A stretch of 32,603 nucleotides of DNA from assembly GCA_003695905.1 (NCBI GenBank), contig RFGS01000072.1, forward strand, positions 1 to 32,603, read 5' to 3'. This DNA is from Zetaproteobacteria bacterium (GTDB lineage: Bacteria > Pseudomonadota > Zetaproteobacteria > Mariprofundales > Mariprofundaceae). A program made the translations under genes and the position numbers. This document shows positions 9,021 to 17,442 of the stretch, piece after piece. The notes under the pieces are model-generated. The model searched no databases, was not told where the DNA came from, and saw nothing but the letters and a program-made list of their open reading frames with translations. The stretch's first letter is position 1; the number at the start of each line of letters is the position of its first letter.

Positions 9021-9132
9021 TGCAGGGCTGCGAATCTTAACGACGACAATGAGCGAAAGAAAGTGGATGTTGCAGCGAGACCCTTTTTACCAGGTCTGCT
9101 TATCGATGGATACCGAAGTCGCTCATGAATAA

Positions 9133-10359
9133 TTAGACCTGCAGGAGCGCATAAAAGAAACCATCATGTGAGGAGGACGGAAGGATACGTCGTTGCTCGA
9201 CAACATGTTCCAAGTACGGTTCGAGAACTTGTTCATTCTCCTCAGGATGAATCGAACAAACAACATACAGCAGGTAACCACCTGCTTTCAGCACGCGAAG
9301 ACCCTCCAGCAACATGTCACGCTGGATGTTGCGGAAAACCGGCAATTCCTTCGGATCATGTAGGAACTTTGCATCCGGATGACGCCTCAGAACCCCTGAC
9401 GCCGAACACGGCGCATCCAGCAACACGCGATCGACGGAGCCTGCTGTAAAGGGCAAGTTTCTGGCATCAGCCTGTACAAGTCCGTGGTTGTCCTGCTTCA
9501 TGCGGCGCATATTCTCCCGCAACCGGGGGATGCGTGACGAAGACAGCTCGACTGAAACGATATGAGCCCCAGGCATCCGCCAGGCAAGCAGGCTACCCTT
9601 CCCCCCAGGGGCTGCGCACAGATCAAGCACGATGCCCGAACGACTTTCAGGCAGGGCATGAACGGCCATCTGGCCTGCTTGGTCCATGACCATCACCTGT
9701 CCCTTGCTATAACCGGGAAGCGAAGCGACATCGACCGCCTCATGCACGAGAATGGCCGATGGGGCGTGTTGTCCAACACTTGCCCGAATCCCCCTCTGCC
9801 TTAACCAGGCAACATAGCTTTCGGGCTCAGTGGTCACTGCCAGACACAATGGTGGCTGTTGGCTGAAGAAGGGGGCAAATTGGCAGACGATTTCTCGACC
9901 AAAAGCATCCCTCCAATGGCGATAAAGCCACTGAGGCAACTCCAATCGCTGATGTGGTTTCAGGCGAGAAGGTGGCATGGATGCGGCCACCCGTCGAAGA
10001 ATCGCATTGATCAGCCCTGTCGCCCGGGGACAGATGTGTTTTGCCGCTTCGACAGTCTCGGCCACCGCTGCATGAGAAGACGTTCTCATGTGTCGGATTT
10101 GATAAGTTCCTAACAACAACAAGGAAAGAACGGCCGGCTCCGGCTTGTCCCTCAGAAAGCGGCTGAAATCGGCTTCAAGAGAGAAAAAATGACGTAGCCC
10201 CCCATACACAGCCTCATGCACCCAGGCACGCGTGCGTGCATCCAGCAACGGCGCTTGGTCTGCAAACAATTGCCTTGCCTTTTTATGCTGCTGCAATACT
10301 CCCTGAAGGATCCGTGCTGCAACGACACGGGGGCGGACTGAACCTGCTGCTTCTCTCAA
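9133..10359 (-). CDS. rsmB: 16S rRNA (cytosine(967)-C(5))-methyltransferase RsmB
   Basis: 408-aa ORF: NusB-like N-terminus (RARVAAARIL.. pattern), HAAVAETVEAAK, GLINAILRR, DLCAAPGGKGSLLA, DRVLLDAPCSASGVLRRHPDAKF, YVVCSIHPEENEQVLE. Confidence 0.93.
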   Translation of the reverse strand: MREAAGSVRPRVVAARILQGVLQQHKKARQLFADQAPLLDARTRAWVHEAVYGGLRHFFSLEADFSRFLRDKPEPAVLSLLLLGTYQIRHMRTSSHAAVAETVEAAKHICPRATGLINAILRRVAASMPPSRLKPHQRLELPQWLYRHWRDAFGREIVCQFAPFFSQQPPLCLAVTTEPESYVAWLRQRGIRASVGQHAPSAILVHEAVDVASLPGYSKGQVMVMDQAGQMAVHALPESRSGIVLDLCAAPGGKGSLLAWRMPGAHIVSVELSSSRIPRLRENMRRMKQDNHGLVQADARNLPFTAGSVDRVLLDAPCSASGVLRRHPDAKFLHDPKELPVFRNIQRDMLLEGLRVLKAGGYLLYVVCSIHPEENEQVLEPYLEHVVEQRRILPSSSHDGFFYALLQV

Positions 10360-11291
10360 TGCAGGCTCATGCCGGCCTGCAGCCGTGCGCCTCTGGCAAA
10401 GGCCAGCGCATCCATGGGCTTCTTACCCTCCGGCTGGACTTGGTTCAGCCCATACACCGACCCTCCCGCACAAGCAAGCTTCATCCCGTCATTGAGAGCC
10501 AAGATGGTCCCCGGATCGGCATCCGTTCGTTCCTCCAGCGGCTTGCCTGCCAGCAACTTGAGCCATCGTCCCTGCCAAGTACAGCGGGCCCCTGGACGAG
10601 GAAAAAAACAGCGAACTTTGCGATCACATTGGATGGCTGAATGCTTACGCCAGTCGACAAGACGGTCCTCAGCCGTGATCTTCGCCGCATAACTCACACC
10701 CTGGTCGGCTTGGGGAACGGGTTTCAGACCCGAAACTATCCTAGGCAAGGTTTCGACAAGAAGCTCCGCTCCCTCATGCGCAAGTCTTTGCCAGAGTTCG
10801 CCTCCGGTCGTTGTGGGCGTGATTGGAACAACACGGCGCGCATAGATCCCGCCGGTATCAAGGCCCTGTTCCATATGCATGATGCACACGCCCGTTTCTC
10901 GATCACCGGCAAGCAGCGCACGTTCAATCGGTGCCGCACCACGCCATCTCGGGAGAAGCGAGGCATGCACATTGACCGGCGCCATGCGGGGCACCTCGAG
11001 CCAGGAAACCGGCAGCAACATGCCGAAGGCGACAACAACCAAAAAATCCGGTCGCTTTTCGCGCAACCAATTCAAAGCCTGCACATTGCCGCGCAAAGAC
11101 GTCGGCGTGATGGTGTCCAGCCCATGCATCAAGGCCAGTTGCTTGACGGGTGAGGGCTGCATGCGCATGCCTCTTCCAGCCCTTCTGTCCGGTTGGGTCA
11201 CAACACCTACAAGCTCACAGTCCGGGCAGGACAACAAAGCATCCAGGGCATGTATTGCAAATCCAGGCGTTCCAGCGAAAACAATACGCAT
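10356..11291 (-). CDS. fmt: Methionyl-tRNA formyltransferase
   Basis: 311-aa ORF: MRIVFAGTPGFAIHALDALL, VVTQPDRRAGRGMRMQPSPVKQLA, VVVAFGMLLP, NVHASLLPRWRGAAPIERALLAGDRETGVCIMHMEQGLDTG. Confidence 0.95.
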   Translation of the reverse strand: MRIVFAGTPGFAIHALDALLSCPDCELVGVVTQPDRRAGRGMRMQPSPVKQLALMHGLDTITPTSLRGNVQALNWLREKRPDFLVVVAFGMLLPVSWLEVPRMAPVNVHASLLPRWRGAAPIERALLAGDRETGVCIMHMEQGLDTGGIYARRVVPITPTTTGGELWQRLAHEGAELLVETLPRIVSGLKPVPQADQGVSYAAKITAEDRLVDWRKHSAIQCDRKVRCFFPRPGARCTWQGRWLKLLAGKPLEERTDADPGTILALNDGMKLACAGGSVYGLNQVQPEGKKPMDALAFARGARLQAGMSLH

Positions 11292-11839
11292 CAGCTCTTG
11301 TATTTCTTGATCATCTTCTTGGTGATCATGCGCCGTTTGAGAGGACTCAGATAATCGATGAACAGCTTCCCATCGAGATGATCGAACTCATGCTGCAATG
11401 CCACGGCCAGAAAGCCTTCAAAATCCTGTTCATGGCGATTGCCATCAAGATCATACCAGCTAAGGCGTACGCGTGCCGGTCGGCTCACATCGGCATAGAC
11501 CTCAGGCACGGAGAGGCATCCTTCTTCCCAGGTCGCCGTCTCCTCGCTCTTCCACAAAAATTCCGGATTGATCCACACCCTCAGATCGCGAGCCGGACCA
11601 CATGGCTCCTCCTCCTTGGAGTGACGAACCTCCTCGCTTCGCCAAAGCGTATCGGTGACAGCCACGCGAAGCGGAACGCCAATCTGCGGCGCCGCAAGAC
11701 CAACGCCAGGCGCGTCGTACATTGTATCGGCAAGATCCTCGACAAGCTGCCTGACTTCAGCCGCGAGCGGAAACTCGACAGGCCGAGCGACCTCCCGCAA
11801 TCTGGGGTCAGGGTGAATCAAAATCTCACGTACAGCCAA
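11291..11839 (-). CDS. def: Peptide deformylase (TTG start)
   Basis: 182-aa ORF: ILIHPDPRLREVARPV, GVGLAAPQIGV, EEGCLSVPEVYADV, LAVALQHEFDHLDGKLFIDYLSPLKR. Initiation codon appears to be TTG immediately after the tautomerase TAA. Confidence 0.94.
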   Translation of the reverse strand: MAVREILIHPDPRLREVARPVEFPLAAEVRQLVEDLADTMYDAPGVGLAAPQIGVPLRVAVTDTLWRSEEVRHSKEEEPCGPARDLRVWINPEFLWKSEETATWEEGCLSVPEVYADVSRPARVRLSWYDLDGNRHEQDFEGFLAVALQHEFDHLDGKLFIDYLSPLKRRMITKKMIKKYKS

Positions 11840-12178
11840 TTAGAAGGTTCCTCCATTCCAACCGAACATGGCGCGATCGGGCGAAGCAAACTCGATATAC
11901 ACCCTTGCACGATCAATCCCCAACTCATTGGCCAGCAGCTCACAAATGGCCGCAGACAGTGGCGCTGTCGAAGCCGTGGTCAGGCCCAGACTCTTGAGTT
12001 CGACATAGGCGGCGGGCTCTGCAGTGCCGGCAAAGCGCAGTGGCACGCCTTGCGCAAGGGAAACCATGACATAGCGCTCAGGTTTTCCCAGTTCCCGGGC
12101 CAAGGCCGTGGAGCACTTTTGCAAGAAATCCTGTTCATCCTCGACTTCAATGTTCGTTCTCAAGTGGAGATAAGGCAT
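11840..12178 (-). CDS. MIF/phenylpyruvate tautomerase-family protein
   Basis: MPYLHLRTNI...KPERYVMVSLAQGVPLRFAGTAEPAAYVELKSLG...LSAAICELLANELGIDRARVYIEFASPDRAMFGWNGGTF: MIF family pattern with Pro immediately after Met and a C-terminal GWNGxTF. Confidence 0.9.
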   Translation of the reverse strand: MPYLHLRTNIEVEDEQDFLQKCSTALARELGKPERYVMVSLAQGVPLRFAGTAEPAAYVELKSLGLTTASTAPLSAAICELLANELGIDRARVYIEFASPDRAMFGWNGGTF

Positions 12179-12336
12179 CAACTTTCCTCCTTTTCCGACT
12201 GTTCTTTCAGCTTGCGAGCAATCTCTTCGCGCTCACGATTCTTTGCCAATCGCATGCGCTTGGTCGCAACAAAACCGGCCCACCAACAAAGCGCGGCCAA
12301 GGGAAGCATGATCAAAAGCACCATCCAATCCATCAT
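12178..12336 (-). CDS. 52-aa single-TM small protein, coupled between rnfE and tautomerase
   Basis: Not in the ORF track (<60 aa). Manual translation: MMDWMVLLIMLPLAALCWWAGFVATKRMRLAKNREREEIARKLKEQSEKEES*. ATG overlaps the rnfE stop (ATGA); its TGA overlaps the tautomerase ATG (TGATG); GGAGG lies in its 3' end as the tautomerase RBS. Confidence 0.7.
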   Translation of the reverse strand: MMDWMVLLIMLPLAALCWWAGFVATKRMRLAKNREREEIARKLKEQSEKEES

Positions 12337-12965
12337 GCCCGCTCTCGTGCCGTTTCCATCTCAACAGTTCGCCGTTGTTCAAACCTGCGATTGAGCACAT
12401 TGATGCCGGCGAGCATCAGCCCCAAGGCGATAAATGCCCCCGGCGGGAGCACGAACATCAGCATGTCGGTGTAATTCCCGATGACTTGCAGCCCAAAGAT
12501 TTCACCCTTGCCAAGAAATTCACGCACACCGCCTAGCAATACCAGAGCGAGAGTGAAGCCCCCACCTACGGACAGGGCATCGATGGCTGATTCCACCGGA
12601 CCGTTCTTGCTCGCAAACCCCTCGGCCCTGCCCATGATCGCACAATTGACAACAATAAGCGGGATGAACAAGCCAAGCACAAGATATGTTTCGTGCATCC
12701 ATGCATTCATGGCCATGTCCACAATGGTCACGAAAGCCGCTATAATCGTGATATAACAAGGGATCCGGACATGCACAGGAATGACCCCGCGGATCATGGA
12801 TACAACCAGATTGGAACCAAGCAATACGAGCATGGTCGCCAGGCCCATCCACAAACCGTTCTCCGCGGATGTCGTGACACCCAGCAGCGGGCACATGCCG
12901 AGCAACTGAACAAAAATCGTGTTGTTACGCCAGATGCCCTCCCGAACGATGTCCATACGGTTCAT
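12333..12965 (-). CDS. rnfE: Electron transport complex subunit RnfE
   Basis: 210-aa ORF: NNTIFVQLLGMCPLLGVTTSAENGLWMGLATMLVL, RIPCYITIIAAFVTIVDM, GLFIPLIVVNCAIMGRAEGFASKN. Confidence 0.95.
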   Translation of the reverse strand: MNRMDIVREGIWRNNTIFVQLLGMCPLLGVTTSAENGLWMGLATMLVLLGSNLVVSMIRGVIPVHVRIPCYITIIAAFVTIVDMAMNAWMHETYLVLGLFIPLIVVNCAIMGRAEGFASKNGPVESAIDALSVGGGFTLALVLLGGVREFLGKGEIFGLQVIGNYTDMLMFVLPPGAFIALGLMLAGINVLNRRFEQRRTVEMETARERA

Positions 12966-13588
12966 GGTCCTTCCTCCATCACTGCCTTTTGCTCCGATCC
13001 ACGGCTTAGTTGAAGCAAGTCATCCCGGTGCTCTCTGAAAAACAGCAAGCCGCGATGAACAGCCTTGACAACGGCTCTGGGACTGATGGTCGCCCCGGTA
13101 AACTGATCAAAGTCACCGCCATCCTTGCGCACCTTCCATTTCGCGTTATCCAGACTCTTACCCTGAAAGGATGCAAGCCAAGCATGATTGGTCACAATAC
13201 CATCCCCCAGCCCAGGGGTCTCCCGATGATCAGTGATGCGCACCGCATGAAGCACCCCGTCGGGTTCGACAGCCATCAGGATGCGGATGCGCCCCGAGTA
13301 ACCATCTGGCGCAATTTCCTCCCAGGCCAGGGCCAGCAACCCTCCCTTTGCATCACGCGCCGGATATATGCGCAGCTTGCTCCCCTCCCGCTGCACATCG
13401 AAGGCATCCTTCTGTGGATCATTGGTATGCGGGGGCATCACCTGCATGAGCGCCCGATGCAAAGCTTCGCGCTGCGCCTTGGCTATAGGCTCTCGGGTGA
13501 ACATATCCGTGGTTGCCAACAGCATGGTCGATACGACGGCCACAATCAGCAATGCCAGAACCATGTTCCTCTGCTCACGATCCAGCAT
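12962..13588 (-). CDS. rnfG: Electron transport complex subunit RnfG (covalent FMN)
   Basis: Likely start MLDREQRNMVLALLIVAVVST at 13588 (alternative ATG at 13609; ORF track start 13651). TREPIAKAQREAL, GYSGRIRILMAV, HRETPGLGD, FDQFTGATISPRAVV flavinylation motif. Confidence 0.92.
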   Translation of the reverse strand: MLDREQRNMVLALLIVAVVSTMLLATTDMFTREPIAKAQREALHRALMQVMPPHTNDPQKDAFDVQREGSKLRIYPARDAKGGLLALAWEEIAPDGYSGRIRILMAVEPDGVLHAVRITDHRETPGLGDGIVTNHAWLASFQGKSLDNAKWKVRKDGGDFDQFTGATISPRAVVKAVHRGLLFFREHRDDLLQLSRGSEQKAVMEEGP

Positions 13589-14645
13589 CGCGATCCACCG
13601 AATGGCCATAGACACGTGGCCTACAATAATGATCGATGAGCGGCACTGCACAATTCATCAGCAACACGGCAAACATAGCCCCTTCGGGGTAGCCTCCAAA
13701 AGTGCGAATACACCAAGTCAGAATGCCGCATCCCACACCAAAGATCAGTCGTCCCAGCGGCGTTACCGGTGAAGAAACCGGATCCGTCGCCATAAAAAAG
13801 GCGCAGAGCATCAACCCCCCGGCAAGCAAATGAAACATCGGAGGCGCAAAACGTTCGGCATCGATGCTATTGAAGATGGCCGCCAGGAGCGCCACGGTTG
13901 CAAGATAGGCAAAGGGGATATGCCAAGTGATCGTGTGCCTTGCCAGCAGATAGATACCGCCGATCAACAGAGCCAAGGCGCTGGTCTCTCCAAGGCTCCC
14001 AGCCTCAAGACCCAGAAAGGCATTCAAATAACTGTAATTGTAGTGCACGAGCGCATCCGTAACGCCAACGCCAACGGTCCATTCAGTTTTGACATGCCCC
14101 AGCGGGCTGGCCATGGTTATGGCATCCAGTGCTTGACCGATCCCTTGCGGGCCAGAGCAGAACAGAGACCAAGCCACGGCAGCATCATACAGATCCACGG
14201 CGGCACGTGGATCACTCATCGGCATAAGCCATGTCGTCATCTGCAGCGGGAAGGAAATCAACAGAATCACTCGGGCTGACAAGGCAGGATTGAACAGGTT
14301 GTAGCCCAGACCACCGTAAACCTGCTTGCCCAGCACAATGGCAAAGATGCTTCCCAGCAAAACCATCCACCAAGGCAATGTGGGCGGCAGTGTCAAGGCC
14401 AGCAACAAACCCGACAGCGCTGCGGAACCATCCCAAACAGGCTTCGTGCTGCGCCCCATCCACCGCAGACAGAGCCATTCCGTCAGCACGCAACTGATCA
14501 TGGATACCGTGATGATGAATACGGCCAGCCAACCAAAGAGGTAAATGGCCATGAATGAAGCCGGAAGAAGCGCCAAGATGACGCTCATCATGGTCAGGCG
14601 AATCGAATCACCGCCGTGAAGGTATGGGGAACTGACGATCGGCAT
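13575..14645 (-). CDS. rnfD: Electron transport complex subunit RnfD
   Basis: 356-aa ORF: SSPYLHGGDSIRLTMMSVILALLPA, WDGSAALSGLLLALTLPPTLPWWMVLLGSIFAIVLGKQVYGGLGYNLFNPAL, DAITMASPL, FFMATDPVSSPVTPLGRLIFGVGCGILTWCIRTFGGYPEGAMFAVLLMN. Confidence 0.95.
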   Translation of the reverse strand: MPIVSSPYLHGGDSIRLTMMSVILALLPASFMAIYLFGWLAVFIITVSMISCVLTEWLCLRWMGRSTKPVWDGSAALSGLLLALTLPPTLPWWMVLLGSIFAIVLGKQVYGGLGYNLFNPALSARVILLISFPLQMTTWLMPMSDPRAAVDLYDAAVAWSLFCSGPQGIGQALDAITMASPLGHVKTEWTVGVGVTDALVHYNYSYLNAFLGLEAGSLGETSALALLIGGIYLLARHTITWHIPFAYLATVALLAAIFNSIDAERFAPPMFHLLAGGLMLCAFFMATDPVSSPVTPLGRLIFGVGCGILTWCIRTFGGYPEGAMFAVLLMNCAVPLIDHYCRPRVYGHSVDRDAGS

Positions 14646-16153
14646 CAGGTTTCACCACCCTCAGCCTTCGCGGACTGACTTGCCTTTCTTGCTCGACGGC
14701 GGGCCTGTTTGGCTTCCCGCTCACGTGCCAATCTGCGTTCCCTTGCCTCAGAGCGTCTGCGGGACTCCTCGGCAAAGGCCTCAGCCCGTCGGATCTGAGC
14801 AAGCTGTCCCTTGCCATAACGAAAATAATGCACCAGCGGAATTGATGATGGACATACATACGAACAGCATCCGCATTCGATGCAATCGAACAACTGGTAG
14901 GCCTCGGCGCGTTCAAAGGCATCATTGCGACAATGGTCGGCCAGCAGGTTGGGCACGAGACGTATGGGACACACCTCACCGCAGTGCCCGCAATGGATGC
15001 AGGGCTGTTCCTCCGTATTCAGTCCACGGATCTGTCCCTCATACAGGGCAAGCAGGCCATTGGTCGCCTTGACCACCGGAACATCCACACTGCGCAAGCG
15101 TTCCCCCATCATCGGGCCACCATGAAGCACATGTACGCCATCACCAATATCCTCCAGTCCGCATTGTGCGAGCACAAAGCGGACTGGTGTACCAAAGGGG
15201 ATGCGCAGATTCCCGGGTCTGGGCATGGCCTCACCGGACACTGTGACGATGCGCTCGGTCAGCGGGCGGCCATGCTCAACGGCATGATAGACGGCCCGCG
15301 CAGTTGCCACATTCTGGCACAACACGCCGATATGGACGGGCAACTTGCCGGCTGGCACCTGTTTTCCAGTGATCGACTCTATCAATTGCTTTTCGCTTCC
15401 CTGCGGATAGCGCGTCGGCATCGCAAGAACGCGCACACCGGATAACGCAGCGCGTACAATGGCCTGACGCATCACCTCCACAGCATCCTGCTTATTGTCC
15501 TCAATGGCAATCACGCATTCCGTCGCGCTCACCATATAGCGCAAAATGCTCAAGCCGCGCACGATCTCATCGGCATGCTCCAGCATCAGACGGTGATCAG
15601 TTGTCAGATATGGCTCACATTCGATGCCATTGAGGATCAGGGTCTTGATCGGATGATGCTGATCCCGCACGAGCTTGATGAACGTTGGAAACACAGCTCC
15701 ACCCAAACCGACGATACCGCACTCCCGGACACGCTCGCGCAATTCGGCAGGATCCCTCGTATTCCAGTCCGGCAAGGGATCATATCGATGCTCTTTATCG
15801 CTGCCATCCGGTTCAATGAAGATGCATGGCAAGCCAAGTCCGGATGGGTGGGCGATCCTGTGCTCCTCAATCTTGACCACCTTGCCGGCAACGGGCGCAT
15901 GCACGGGTGCGGCCACATAACCCTCAGTGGCAGCAATCTTCTGCCCCTTGAGCACATGATCTCCAATATGCACGCAGGGATGGCACTGTTCGCCAATATG
16001 CTGTTTCATGGGCAGGATCAACACATCCGGAACCGGACAATCCCTGATGGGCTCATTAGCCGTCAATTTGCGATCAGGCACCTCGATACCGCCGAAGAAT
16101 CCCGCTGGCATCCAACCCAGCGCCTGTCCTAGACGTTTAAGCAGCGCGGGCAT
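14645..16153 (-). CDS. rnfC: Electron transport complex subunit RnfC
   Basis: Likely start [29 protein letters not shown] at 16153. [38 protein letters not shown], two 4Fe-4S motifs [15 protein letters not shown] and [15 protein letters not shown], Arg/Lys/Ala-rich tail. Confidence 0.95.
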   Translation of the reverse strand: MPALLKRLGQALGWMPAGFFGGIEVPDRKLTANEPIRDCPVPDVLILPMKQHIGEQCHPCVHIGDHVLKGQKIAATEGYVAAPVHAPVAGKVVKIEEHRIAHPSGLGLPCIFIEPDGSDKEHRYDPLPDWNTRDPAELRERVRECGIVGLGGAVFPTFIKLVRDQHHPIKTLILNGIECEPYLTTDHRLMLEHADEIVRGLSILRYMVSATECVIAIEDNKQDAVEVMRQAIVRAALSGVRVLAMPTRYPQGSEKQLIESITGKQVPAGKLPVHIGVLCQNVATARAVYHAVEHGRPLTERIVTVSGEAMPRPGNLRIPFGTPVRFVLAQCGLEDIGDGVHVLHGGPMMGERLRSVDVPVVKATNGLLALYEGQIRGLNTEEQPCIHCGHCGEVCPIRLVPNLLADHCRNDAFERAEAYQLFDCIECGCCSYVCPSSIPLVHYFRYGKGQLAQIRRAEAFAEESRRRSEARERRLAREREAKQARRRARKASQSAKAEGGET

Positions 16154-16718
16154 GATTTTCCTTCCGCTCCCGTCCAATTCTCGCACGCTCGGTTTCCGGC
16201 AATGGCCAAGCCCAGTGCTCAATCAGCTCCGGCTTGAGGAGCATGTCGATGCAATCCACAGGGCAAGGCTCAATGCAAAGCGTGCAACCCGTGCAGTAAT
16301 CGGCAATGACCGTGTGGTATTGCTTAGGAGCACCCACAATGGCATCGACTGGACAAGCCTTGATGCACAACGTACAGCCAATGCATTCGTCCTCGCGGAT
16401 GAACGCCACCATTGGAGCCGTTGGCTCCTCTTCAAGTGGCTTGGGTTCAACTCCCATGAGATCCGCCAACTGATGCATGGTTCGTTCCCCGCCGGGAACG
16501 CAATGGTTGATATCAGCCTCTCCTCTGGCCACAGCTTCGGCATACGGCTTGCAACCGGGGTACCCACATTGCCCACATTGGGTCTGCGGAAGGACAGCAT
16601 CGATCTTTTCCACCATGGGATCGCCTTCCACACGGAACTTCTTCTGCGCCAGCGAAAGCAGTAGTCCCGCCATAAGAGCGAATCCACCGAGACTGGCAAT
16701 GGCGATGAGAATATGCAT
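16137..16718 (-). CDS. rnfB: Electron transport complex subunit RnfB
   Basis: 193-aa [74 protein letters not shown]. Confidence 0.95.
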   Translation of the reverse strand: MHILIAIASLGGFALMAGLLLSLAQKKFRVEGDPMVEKIDAVLPQTQCGQCGYPGCKPYAEAVARGEADINHCVPGGERTMHQLADLMGVEPKPLEEEPTAPMVAFIREDECIGCTLCIKACPVDAIVGAPKQYHTVIADYCTGCTLCIEPCPVDCIDMLLKPELIEHWAWPLPETERARIGRERKENHARAA

Positions 16719-16729
16719 CGGGAAATACC

Positions 16730-17311
16730 CTAAAACTTGACCAGGCCTGAAAAGCCCATGAATGCAAGCGACATCATGCCAGCGGTCACTAAGGCCACGG
16801 GAGCGCCCCGAAAGGCCTCGGGAACCGGGGCATAGGCCAGCCGTTCACGCAAGCCCGCAAACAACACAAGCACAAGCGCAAACCCGACAGCCGCACCGAA
16901 GCCATACAGTACCGAAGCCAGAAATCCCTGCCCCTGCTGCACATTAAGCAGCGCCACCCCAAGGACTGCGCAATTGGTCGTGATCAACGGCAGAAAGATC
17001 CCCAAGGCCTGATAAAGGACGGGACTCGTCTTGTGAATCAGCATCTCAATGAACTGCACAAGGGATGCAATGATCAGAATGAAGAAGATCGTCTGCAGAA
17101 ACAACAGGTCAAAGGGTTTCAGAATGAAGGTTTGTACAAGCCATGAGGCCGTCGACGCCAGGGTCATGACAAACATGACCGCAAACGACATGCCCACGGC
17201 GGTTTCGACCTTGCTGGAGACGCCCAGAAATGGACAGATGCCCAGAAACTTGGTCAGCACATAATTATTGACCAGCACGGCCGAAACGATAATCAGCAGG
17301 AATTCACCCAT
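16730..17311 (-). CDS. rnfA: Electron transport complex subunit RnfA
   Basis: Likely start [38 protein letters not shown] at 17311 (ORF track start 17365 too long). [17 protein letters not shown]. Confidence 0.95.
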   Translation of the reverse strand: MGEFLLIIVSAVLVNNYVLTKFLGICPFLGVSSKVETAVGMSFAVMFVMTLASTASWLVQTFILKPFDLLFLQTIFFILIIASLVQFIEMLIHKTSPVLYQALGIFLPLITTNCAVLGVALLNVQQGQGFLASVLYGFGAAVGFALVLVLFAGLRERLAYAPVPEAFRGAPVALVTAGMMSLAFMGFSGLVKF

Positions 17312-17442
17312 CGCGCGAAAGTATAGGGCCTGCATTTCGCGCCGTATAGCAAATGAAGACCACACTTTATCCTGTGCCTATTCCAATCTTGACAGATTTG
17401 GTCAGGATTAGATGCTTACCAGCCACTCCCAGGAGGTGGAAT

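Noticed and set aside
8822-9049. 75-aa minus-strand ORF over the riboswitch
   Set aside because: Coincides with the conserved cobalamin riboswitch RNA; open frame is incidental.
11150-12394. 414-aa plus-strand ORF
   Set aside because: Lies antisense to fmt, def, tautomerase, the small ORF and rnfE, crossing several gene boundaries; composition is that of a shadow frame and no family motif is visible.
15575-16132. 185-aa plus-strand ORF in rnfC
   Set aside because: Antisense to rnfC, no family signature.
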